Assembly (NCBI GenBank): GCA_020636675.1
Contig: JACJXK010000002.1
Coordinates: forward strand, 1-64,000
Origin: Prevotellaceae bacterium
Lineage (GTDB): Bacteria; Bacteroidota; Bacteroidia; Bacteroidales; Paludibacteraceae
Length of the DNA: 64,000 nucleotides
Direction: 5' to 3'
Made by a program: the position numbers and the translations under genes. Positions 1-9,100 of the stretch are shown in pieces (position 1 is the first letter of the stretch; each line of letters starts with the position of its first letter). A model generated the notes under the pieces. It was not told where the DNA came from and searched no databases. It worked only from the letters and a program-made list of their open reading frames with translations.

Positions 1-1
1 C

Positions 2-202
2 AAGGACATGAGCTGGACGGTTAGCACGGAGAAGATGGCGTTGACCAACAATGCGTTCTTCATGCACTGTCTGCCGGTACGCCGAAACATGATTGTGACC
101 GACGACGTGATTGAGAGCCCTCAGTCGCTGGTCATTCCGGAAGCCGCAAACCGCGAAATCTCAGCGGAAACGGTCATCAAACGGATGCTGGAGAGCCTAT
201 AA
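2..202 (+). CDS. argF': N-acetyl/N-succinylornithine carbamoyltransferase, C-terminal fragment
   Basis: Only the last 66 codons lie in the window; the frame is open to its left edge. The visible part carries the transcarbamylase motif HCLPVRRN (the HCLP ornithine/carbamoyl-phosphate binding loop), followed by a tail ending ESPQSLVIPEAANREIS. This combination is what I recall from the Bacteroidetes acetyl- or succinylornithine transcarbamylases rather than classic ArgF, which usually has HCLPA. These cytoplasmic enzymes move the carbamoyl group onto an acylated ornithine in arginine biosynthesis. A hairpin terminator follows the stop codon, so this is probably the last gene of its transcript. 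Confidence 0.85.
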   Translation, partial: KDMSWTVSTEKMALTNNAFFMHCLPVRRNMIVTDDVIESPQSLVIPEAANREISAETVIKRMLESL

Positions 203-224
203 ATAGACAAATAAGGAGAATAAG

Positions 225-260
225 GAAAGAGGTCGTCAGCTATTGGCGGCCTCTTCTTTC
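225..260 (+). terminator. Rho-independent terminator after argF'
   Basis: An inverted repeat (AAGAGGTCGTCA with a GCTA loop, then TTGGCGGCCTCTT, including G-U pairs) is followed by a T-rich stretch. It lies 22 bases after the stop codon and before the exchanger gene. Confidence 0.6.
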
Positions 261-282
261 TCCGTGTCGTCAGTATCGATTT

Positions 283-290
283 TAACTTTG
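283..290 (+). promoter_or_regulatory. Possible -7 promoter element (TAACTTTG)
   Basis: Matches the Bacteroidetes -7 consensus TAnnTTTG. It sits only 9 bases before the exchanger ATG, so a transcript from here would have almost no leader. No clear TTG box lies at the right distance, so the call is weak. Confidence 0.3.
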
Positions 291-299
291 TAATATATT

Positions 300-1235
300 A
301 TGTTGTTATCTGTCGTTGGTCTTTTTCTTGGATTGGCAATCATTGTATTTGCCGCAGACAAACTAGTGGAGGGAGGCTCGGCATTGGCCGCCCGTTATCA
401 TATCCCTAATATTGTGATAGGTCTAACTATCGTTGCATTCGGTACCTCGGCTCCCGAATTGGTAGTCGGCTGTATGTCTGCCGTTCAAGGGCAGTCGGCG
501 TTGGCTATAGGAAATTCACTGGGGTCTAATATTTTCAATATTCTTGGTATCCTCGGTATATCTTCGTTCATCTATCCGATGGATATCCTTAGAAATACTA
601 GGAAGATAGAGGTCCCTTTGTCCATTCTGGCTTCATTCCTCGTCCTAGGTGCGTTCTTTTTTAGAGGTCCGTCCATAGACAGATGGGAAGCTGCCGTTTT
701 TCTCCTCCTGTTCGTTCTTTTTTCAATCTACACTTTTTATATTGCCACCCACAATAAGACCGAAGATGTGGAGGTGAAAACTTTGTCCGTATGGAAATCG
801 GTATTCTTTATAGCTATTGGTTTTGCCGGTCTTTTTTTCGGCGGACGTTGGCTTGTCAACTCGGCTGTTGATATAGCCCAATGGATAGGCATCTCGGAAC
901 GTATCATCGCCGTCACCATTATTTCCATTGGTACGTCATTGCCGGAGCTGGCAACTTCCATTGTGGCCGCCAGTAAACATAAGGTAGACATGGCGGTGGG
1001 TAATGTGGTGGGGTCCAACCTGTTCAATACATTCCTGATTCTGGGTGTCAGTGCTTCCATCTCTCCTATCCATATGGCGGCGGAGAGTATGGTGGATATA
1101 CTTTTGAATATTTCAGCTACGCTATTGCTTTACTTATTCATCTTTACGGGCAAAGGTCGTCAGATAGAACGTTGGGAGGGGGCTGTGCTGGTCGCTCTCT
1201 ATGTCGCTTACCTGCTCTTTTTGATTCTCGGCTAA
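300..1235 (+). CDS. Calcium/sodium antiporter, CaxA/YrbG family
   Basis: Predicted inner-membrane cation exchanger of 311 residues, the usual length for the bacterial K+-dependent Na+/Ca2+ exchanger-like family. It shows the internal duplication that defines the family. The alpha-1 half has GTSAPEL (residues 48-54) and GNSLGSNIFN (71-80). The alpha-2 half has GTSLPEL (211-217) and GNVVGSNLFN (234-243). The acidic residues of these motifs bind the cations. About ten hydrophobic segments are visible, and a short charged loop near residues 150-162 separates the halves. It appears monocistronic: a terminator precedes it, and a separate promoter precedes the next gene. Whether Ca2+ is the physiological ion cannot be read from the sequence. 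Confidence 0.9.
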   Translation: MLLSVVGLFLGLAIIVFAADKLVEGGSALAARYHIPNIVIGLTIVAFGTSAPELVVGCMSAVQGQSALAIGNSLGSNIFNILGILGISSFIYPMDILRNTRKIEVPLSILASFLVLGAFFFRGPSIDRWEAAVFLLLFVLFSIYTFYIATHNKTEDVEVKTLSVWKSVFFIAIGFAGLFFGGRWLVNSAVDIAQWIGISERIIAVTIISIGTSLPELATSIVAASKHKVDMAVGNVVGSNLFNTFLILGVSASISPIHMAAESMVDILLNISATLLLYLFIFTGKGRQIERWEGAVLVALYVAYLLFLILG

Positions 1236-1378
1236 TTTCTTTCTTTTGAGATCTCGGCTGTTTTTGAGATATGTTTCGCTGTAGAGAGAAACATAAGGAA
1301 GCGGGCCTATTTGTGTAATGTACGGATGAGGCCTGTTGTTCAGCCGTAAGATGCCGATATATCCCATTGCGGAAATAT

Positions 1379-1407
1379 TTTGCCATACCGAAATTTTCGT
1401 ATTTTTG
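1379..1407 (+). promoter_or_regulatory. Bacteroidetes-type promoter for the AraC-like gene
   Basis: TTTG at 1379-1382 and TATTTTTG at 1400-1407 are separated by 17 bases. This fits the TTG/TAnnTTTG promoter model of this phylum. The ATG at 1429 follows 21 bases later. Confidence 0.5.
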
Positions 1408-1428
1408 TAAAAAAGAGCAGACACATTC

Positions 1429-2520
1429 ATGACTGAAATTTATTTCTCTATAAACCTCATTTTAATTGTTACCCATCTTTACGGCGGGCTCATCCGATTG
1501 GCATATCGTCCGCGGGCCTATGCGAAGAATTTCGAACACTACTTTCCGGCATACAAGCTCGTGGTGTTTTTCTATTGGATGCAGATAATGGAGTTGCCCT
1601 ATCTACTTAATATCTCCAATCCGGCCGCCCTGTTTTATGCCAATACGTTCGATGCGCTTTTTCTTCCTGCCATTCTTGTGCCAATTATCAATCGCTATTT
1701 CTTCCGCCAATCTGAAGGTATAGGAAGAATATTTCTGAGGTTACTGCCGGTGGCGGGCGTTGTCTCCTTTTTGTTTCCGTATGCCTTCGGGTGGCTTCCT
1801 TTTACAGAAAATGTCCGGACGGTGGCATTCTGGGTTGTGTGCGTGGAGTTTCTTTGTTATCTTGTTGTCTTATTGTTGAATAGGGTAAAAATGGAACGAA
1901 AAATACGTTTGGTCAATGAGATGACCTATTCCAATGAATCCGATTTTCCGCTTCGTTTTGCGAGCAATGTCAAGTGGTTCCCGTTGTCTTGTTCTCTGTT
2001 CTGTTTTGTCTTTTTCCTTTTGGATTCGCAGCCGGCGAAGATGGTACACGATGCCCTTTTCATTGGCGTCAGCGTAACTTTTCTGCTTTATGTCCTCGAA
2101 CCCCATTGGGGCAAAGGGGAAGAATCGCAGTTGCCCCAATCCAAGCAACCGGCCATACGTATGTCGGACGGTCGTCGGCAAGAGTTGGAAGATCAGTTGG
2201 TGGATTTGTTGCGCAACCAGAAAATATTTACGCAACCCAACCTGAAGATGGACGAGGTGGCACGTCTGCTTAAAACCAACCGCAGCTACCTTTCCGAAAC
2301 CATCCAGTACGGTCAGTGGAAATCGTTCTATACCCTTGTCAACTCCTTTCGCATCGAATATGTCCTGCAGCAGATGCAGCAACATCCCGAAATGAAGATG
2401 GAGACTCTGTCCATTGATGCCGGATTTGCCTCCGCCAGCTCCTTTTCCCAAATCTTTAAGAAATTGAAAGGAGTGCCGCCAAGCGAATATCTGAAAAATC
2501 AGGAAGTGCCGAATAAATAG
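1429..2520 (+). CDS. AraC-family regulator with membrane-embedded N-terminus
   Basis: A 363-residue protein in two parts. Residues about 5-230 are strongly hydrophobic with six or seven candidate membrane spans. Residues about 250-355 form an AraC-type double helix-turn-helix: the first reads LKMDEVARLLKTNRSYLSE, and the second includes IDAGFASASSFSQIFKK with the usual GVPPSEY ending. Membrane-linked AraC proteins are common in Bacteroidetes and are thought to sense a signal at the inner membrane and act on nearby genes. Its own promoter is visible upstream. The giant surface protein gene begins about 600 bases downstream on the same strand, so it is a possible target, but this is only inferred from proximity. 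Confidence 0.85.
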   Translation: MTEIYFSINLILIVTHLYGGLIRLAYRPRAYAKNFEHYFPAYKLVVFFYWMQIMELPYLLNISNPAALFYANTFDALFLPAILVPIINRYFFRQSEGIGRIFLRLLPVAGVVSFLFPYAFGWLPFTENVRTVAFWVVCVEFLCYLVVLLLNRVKMERKIRLVNEMTYSNESDFPLRFASNVKWFPLSCSLFCFVFFLLDSQPAKMVHDALFIGVSVTFLLYVLEPHWGKGEESQLPQSKQPAIRMSDGRRQELEDQLVDLLRNQKIFTQPNLKMDEVARLLKTNRSYLSETIQYGQWKSFYTLVNSFRIEYVLQQMQQHPEMKMETLSIDAGFASASSFSQIFKKLKGVPPSEYLKNQEVPNK

Positions 2521-3126
2521 TTTGTGGGAAAAATCTTATCGCTGCAAAAAATAATCCTGCCTATCTTATTTCTCCTATTGGTTTTGTCTGTTTGCAGAAA
2601 AGAGAGATTGTAAAATAATGCGGCCTATTCGGGAGTGAATCGTATTGTCCCTTTCGCCCGATTTTGCGTTTTTTTTTCAAAAATTTACGCAAACTAAAGC
2701 GAATTGTTTTAAACTAAAGGCAATTTATTAAAAAGAATGTACTTTTGTGGTCTTATTTCGTCCGGATAGATAGAGAAGGGACATAAAACGTGAATTTTTT
2801 CCGTTTTTTTCGCTTTTTTGCATAAAACGTAGTGGTTTCCCGCTTCAATTAGTCGAATTTCGTCGATGAAATCGTTTTTTTTGTTTCCGGCATGAGTGTT
2901 TGACTTCGAACTTGGAAAAAGTTTTAGGACTTACATCGTTTTTTTTCGAATTGATAATTAATATAAAATGAAGAAGACATTTATTTCCAAAATGGTTTTT
3001 GCGGCTAATAATGCAATGTGGGGTCGCGAAGCCAACTCGATTACCATTACGATGAACTTGTCGGGTGGCACAATGCAGTTAAATGCATCTTACAAAAGAA
3101 ATATAAATAATTAAAATAATTCGGTT
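2521..3126 (+). promoter_or_regulatory. 606-bp AT-rich region upstream of the giant repeat gene
   Basis: No large gene is present. It contains many T- and A-runs, a TACTTTTG box at 2740-2747 that matches TAnnTTTG but lacks a well-spaced TTG partner, and one small open frame (2968-3114, listed separately). The length suggests a regulated promoter or long leader for the surface protein. Confidence 0.4.
2968..3114 (+). CDS. Small open frame of 48 codons before the giant protein gene
   Basis: It begins with ATG (MKKTFISKMVFAANNAM) and ends with TAA 12 bases before the ATG of the giant gene, in a different reading frame. The first residues resemble the MKK start of secreted Bacteroidetes proteins, but no hydrophobic core follows, so it is not a signal peptide. 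It could be a translated leader, a decayed gene start, or chance. I recognise no family. Confidence 0.3.
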   Translation: MKKTFISKMVFAANNAMWGREANSITITMNLSGGTMQLNASYKRNINN

Positions 3127-6100
3127 ATGAAAAAAAGTGTACTCACTTTTCTCATTTTTTTGGTTTGCACACTACTATTTAGCCTGCAAGCGCAAAACAT
3201 TACAGCATACGTTTCAGGTACCGCTACCACCTACGCCATAGCCAACCTGACAGAAGCCACCGCAAACACCGCCGGCAATTTGGCGAATGCCGACAGTATC
3301 GTAGTAAGTAACACGTGGACAGCAGCCAACCTGCTCACCCTGCAAAAAGCTATGAAAGCCACGTGGAGCAGCACTAACTCAACTACAAACAGCACGCTGC
3401 AAAAAGTGGATATGCGTGCCGTAACCCTAAGCGGAACCGGCTTTACCAGCTTTATCGGGCCAGCAGGTTTTGGTTATTTGTTCAGCAGTTGCACGGCACT
3501 GACCTCCGTCATACTGCCCAACACCACCACAAGCACCGATGTTTCGTTCAGGTCTGCTTTTAATGGTTGCACAAAACTGCAAAAAGTAGAGAATTTGGAT
3601 AAATTTACCAAGATAACTGATTTAGAAGCTGCTTTCCAGAATTGCGAAGCGTTGGATTCGGTACGCTTGGGAACGAACCCAAATAGTTTGGGTTCCGGTT
3701 ATTTGGGCTATACCTTTACCAATACGAAGGTTGCTTGCCTAAAATACCTGCCTGCAGGAGTAAATACCATACCGCAAACGTGGGTAAGTGCAGGCTACAA
3801 GAACTTTGTACTACCGATAACGGTAGGCGAAGTAACAGTAGAAACATATACGGCAGGCAGTGCAATGTCGCTTGCCGTGCCTGAGCTTACGTACGCCTAC
3901 TGCGCCAGCACCGATACCACGTGGCAGCTGTCGGCAGACAATACGTTTGCTACCATTGCTTCCGAATGGAACGTTACGGCACAGCACACCGCCCAAGCGT
4001 CAGAAGACGGCTATTACCTGCGTTGTGCCATAACCGCTCCGCACCGCTCCGGCAGTGGCGATACGGTTTATTACGCTGCACCGCAACAGATTACGGTAGC
4101 AGCCATTCCTTCTGTTGCCAACCTAACCACGCCGGCTGCCATTTGCAGCGGAGAAGCGTTAGCCTTAACCACTCCGACAGTTACGGACAACAACAGCGCC
4201 GTTACCGGACAGGGCTGGCAAATTTCAGGAGATAATTTTACGACCGTCTCTACTTATACTGCTGGTCAAGTTTTAGACGACACCTATAATAATTGGAATT
4301 TGCGCTATTATGCCACAAACACTTGCGGAACAGGCTACAGCGATACGGTAATGATAACCGTCAATCCACAACCTACCGTAAGCCTTTCTGCCACCGAAAC
4401 CGCTATCTGCCCCGGTAGCAGCACCACGCTTACTGCCTCCGCTACCGACTACACCACCCTGAAATGGTATGCCGATGGCGTAGAACTTACCGATTCTATC
4501 AATGAAACGAGCATTACCGTAAGCCCAACCTCTACTACCACCTATAAGGCGGTAGCAGTAAATGAGCAAACCGTGGGAAGCGAAACCATTACTTGCGAGG
4601 CGGAAGCCGAGCAGGAGGTGGTCGTAAATAAAACGTATAACATAACCGAAAGCAAAACCGTTTGTACGGAAGCGTTGCCTTATACATGGAATGGTGTAGT
4701 GTTTACCGAAGCGGGCACAAAAGTCGCTGCTTTGCAAACCAAAAATGGATGCGACAGTACTGTAACGATGACGCTTACAGCAATAAAGCTTACCATTGAT
4801 TCGGAAGAAGATCTGGTTGACTTCCGCGATGCCATCAACGACGGAACAGACGCAAAGCAATACAAAGGCGTAACCCTTGCCAATGGCGGTGCAGGAATGT
4901 ACTTTACGCTTACTGCCGACTTGGATTTGAGTGGCATTTGCTATAGAGTAGATGGCACTACAACCAATGATAAGAGTTGGCGTAGAATCGGTTCGGCAGT
5001 CCAGCCTGCCAGTCCGTTCCAAGGTTCTTTCGATGGTGGTGGACACACCATAGACAATCTATATATCAATGCGATATATTTTAACCACGGTCTGTTTGGT
5101 AAAATTGAAAATGCCACAGTGAAGAATCTGTCGCTTACCAACGCATACATAGAGGGATACGGATATCTAGGCGGTATTACCGGAGAGATGAGTCACTCAG
5201 AAATCAGTTACTGTCATGTGAGTGGTATCATAAAGATGGAGGAGAACCAGTACCGAGATTATTTCGCTGGTATCTGCGGAACTGCTTCCGATTCAAGTGC
5301 CATCAATTATTGCACCGTTTCTGGCTCGGTATCTGGAACCCAAAGAGTGGGTGGTATTTGTGGCTATATTAGTGGCGAAGGCTCTTTGATAAACGGTTGT
5401 ACCAACTTGGCGGATGTAACTGCCAGCGTACAATATGTGGGTGGTATTGTCAGCTATGTAAATGGGCAAGCCAAAATAACCAACTGCGTGAATGCCGGAT
5501 CTGTTCACAACTTACAAACCAACTATACCGGTGGTATTGCCGGCGATTTGTTCTCGTTTAGTAATGTTTCTCCTAAAACACGCATAGAGAATTGCTTGAA
5601 CGTAGGAAATGTAACTCACGACGGACCTTATGGTCAAGGCGTTGTTTATGGCAGCGTTTATGGCGGCATCAGCTCTTCCGAAGTCATCAATTGCTACTAC
5701 GACAAGCAGATGAGCACCGAGTCTCAGTTCGGCTATAACTCCAGTGTTGAAGTAGAAAGCAACCATGAAGGCTCTTTGACAAGTGCTCTTGTAGGTGAAG
5801 GACTAAAAGGTATTTTCCCAGATAGTGTCTGGGTCTTTACAGATAATATGTATCCACGCATCAAACAAACAGCCAACACCGATGTTTCAGTGGTTGCAGC
5901 AGCACCAGTATTTCTATTTGCAGATGATGATTCCTATCAGCGGATTGATACGGTTTATACCGATTTCAAGGTTGGCAAAGAGGATGATGTCCTGTTGTCT
6001 TCGCACGAAGGTTTCTTGACTATTTTGGACAATTCGGTATCTATTGCTTGTGAATATGGTGTAACAGATACCCTGACAATGGAACGAAACACGGCAAGAA

Positions 6101-9100
6101 GAAACGTGCCAATGGCTATCTATAAGCAACAGCCGGATATTGACACCATTGATTTCAGTATGTGTGAGAACAAGGCGGATGTCGTGTTGGATCTGGTAGC
6201 ACCTATCGCCGGTACTTGGGTTAGCTCAGATGAGAGTGTGGCAGAAATAACAGCATCGGGAGAAATAGTTCCTCAGAAAGCAGGAACGGTTCTCTTCTCG
6301 TATATCGCTACTCAAGGAGGATGTAAAGACTCCGTGAGGGTGAATGTATTGCCTGTCTATCAACATCAGGAGCAAGTTGTTATTTGCGATAACAACCTGC
6401 CATACACTTGGCGCGGAACGGAATACAGCATAGCGGGCGTTTACTACGACAGTCTGCAAACCCTAGCTGGTTGCGACAGCGTTTATCAGTTGAAGCTGAC
6501 GGTCAACGAAACGTTGAAGAACGAGTTCAGCCAAGTTGCTTGCGACAGCTACACATGGAACGAGCAAACGTATACCACAAGCGGCGACTACGAACAGACG
6601 TTCACTTCCGCAAACGGTTGCGACAGCATCGTAACGCTCCACTTGACAATCAACGAAACGTTGAAGAACGAGTTCAGCCAAGTTGCTTGCGACAGCTACA
6701 CATGGAACGAGCAAACGTATACCACAAGCGGCGACTACGAACAGACGTTCACTTCCGCAAACGGTTGCGACAGCATCGTAACGCTCCACTTGACAATCAA
6801 CGAAACGTTGAAGAACGAGTTCAGCCAAGTTGCTTGCGACAGCTACACATGGAACGAGCAAACGTATACCACAAGCGGCGACTACGAACAGACGTTCACT
6901 TCCGCAAACGGTTGCGACAGCATCGTAACGCTCCACTTGACAATCAACGAAACGTTGAGAGAAGAGATTAGCGAGAAATCTTGCGACAGCTACACATGGA
7001 ACGAACAAACGTATACCACAAGCGGCGACTACGAACAGACATTCACTTCCGCAAACGGCTGCGACAGCATCGTGACGCTCCACTTGACAATCAACGAAAC
7101 GTTGAAGAACGAGTTCAGCCAAGTTGCTTGCGACAGCTACACATGGAACGAGCAAACGTATACCGCGAGCGGCGACTACGAACAGACGTTCACTTCCGCA
7201 AACGGCTGCGACAGCATCGTAACGCTCCACTTGACAATCAACGAAACGTTGAAGAACGAGTTCAGCCAAGTTGCTTGCGACAGCTACACATGGAACGAGC
7301 AAACGTATACCACAAGCGGCGACTACGAACAGACGTTCACTTCCGCAAACGGTTGCGACAGCATCGTAACGCTCCACTTGACAATCAACGAAACGTTGAA
7401 GAACGAGTTCAGCCAAGTTGCTTGCGACAGCTACACATGGAACGAGCAAACGTATACCGCGAGCGGCGACTACGAACAGACGTTCACTTCCGCAAACGGC
7501 TGCGACAGCATCGTAACGCTCCACTTGACAATCAACGAAACGTTGAAGAACGAGTTCAGCCAAGTTGCTTGCGACAGCTACACATGGAACGAGCAAACGT
7601 ATACCACAAGCGGCGACTACGAACAGACGTTCACTTCCGCAAACGGTTGCGACAGCATCGTAACGCTCCACTTGACAATCAACGAAACGTTGAAGAACGA
7701 GTTCAGCCAAGTTGCTTGCGACAGCTACACATGGAACGAGCAAACGTATACCACAAGCGGCGACTACGAACAGACGTTCACTTCCGCAAACGGTTGCGAC
7801 AGCATCGTAACGCTCCACTTGACAATCAACGAAACGTTGAAGAACGAGTTCAGCCAAGTTGCTTGCGACAGCTACACATGGAACGAACAAACGTACACCA
7901 CAAGCGGCGACTACGAACAGACGTTCACTTCCGCAAACGGCTGCGACAGCATCGTAACGCTCCACTTGACAATCAACGAAACGTTGAGAGAAGAGATTAG
8001 CGAAAAATCTTGCGACAGCTACACATGGAACGAGCAAACGTATACCGCGAGCGGCGACTACGAACAGACGTTCACTTCCGCAAACGGCTGCGACAGCATC
8101 GTAACGCTCCACTTGACAATCAACGAAACGTTGAGAGAAGAGATTAGCGAAAAATCTTGCGACAGCTACACATGGAACGAGCAAACGTATACCGCGAGCG
8201 GCGACTACGAACAGACGTTCACTTCCGCAAACGGCTGCGACAGCATCGTGACGCTCCACTTGACAATCAACGAAACGTTGAAGAACGAGTTCAGCCAAGT
8301 TGCTTGCGACAGCTACACATGGAACGAGCAAACGTATACCACAAGCGGCGACTACGAACAGACGTTCACTTCCGCAAACGGTTGCGACAGCATCGTAACG
8401 CTCCACTTGACAATCAACGAAACGTTGAAGAACGAGTTCAGCCAAGTTGCTTGCGACAGCTACACATGGAACGAACAAACGTACACCACAAGCGGCGACT
8501 ACGAACAGACGTTCACTTCCGCAAACGGCTGCGACAGCATCGTGACGCTCCACTTGACAATCAACGAAACGTTGAAGAACGAGTTCAGCCAAGTTGCTTG
8601 CGACAGCTACACATGGAACGAACAAACGTACACCACAAGCGGCGACTACGAACAGACGTTCACTTCCGCAAACGGCTGCGACAGCATCGTGACGCTCCAC
8701 TTGACAATCAACGAAACGTTGAGAGAAGAGATTAGCGAGAAATCTTGCGACAGCTACACATGGAACGAACAAACGTATACCACAAGCGGCGACTACGAAC
8801 AGACATTCACTTCCGCAAACGGCTGCGACAGCATCGTGACGCTCCACTTGACAATCAACGAAACGTTGAAGAACGAGTTCAGCCAAGTTGCTTGCGACAG
8901 CTACACATGGAACGAGCAAACGTATACCACAAGCGGCGACTACGAACAGACGTTCACTTCCGCAAACGGTTGCGACAGCATCGTAACGCTCCACTTGACA
9001 ATCAACGAAACGTTGAAGAACGAGTTCAGCCAAGTTGCTTGCGACAGCTACACATGGAACGAGCAAACGTATACCACAAGCGGCGACTACGAACAGACGT

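Noticed and set aside
4273..5046. 257-codon - strand open frame inside the giant protein gene
   Set aside because: Shadow of a well-supported sense gene; no motif seen.
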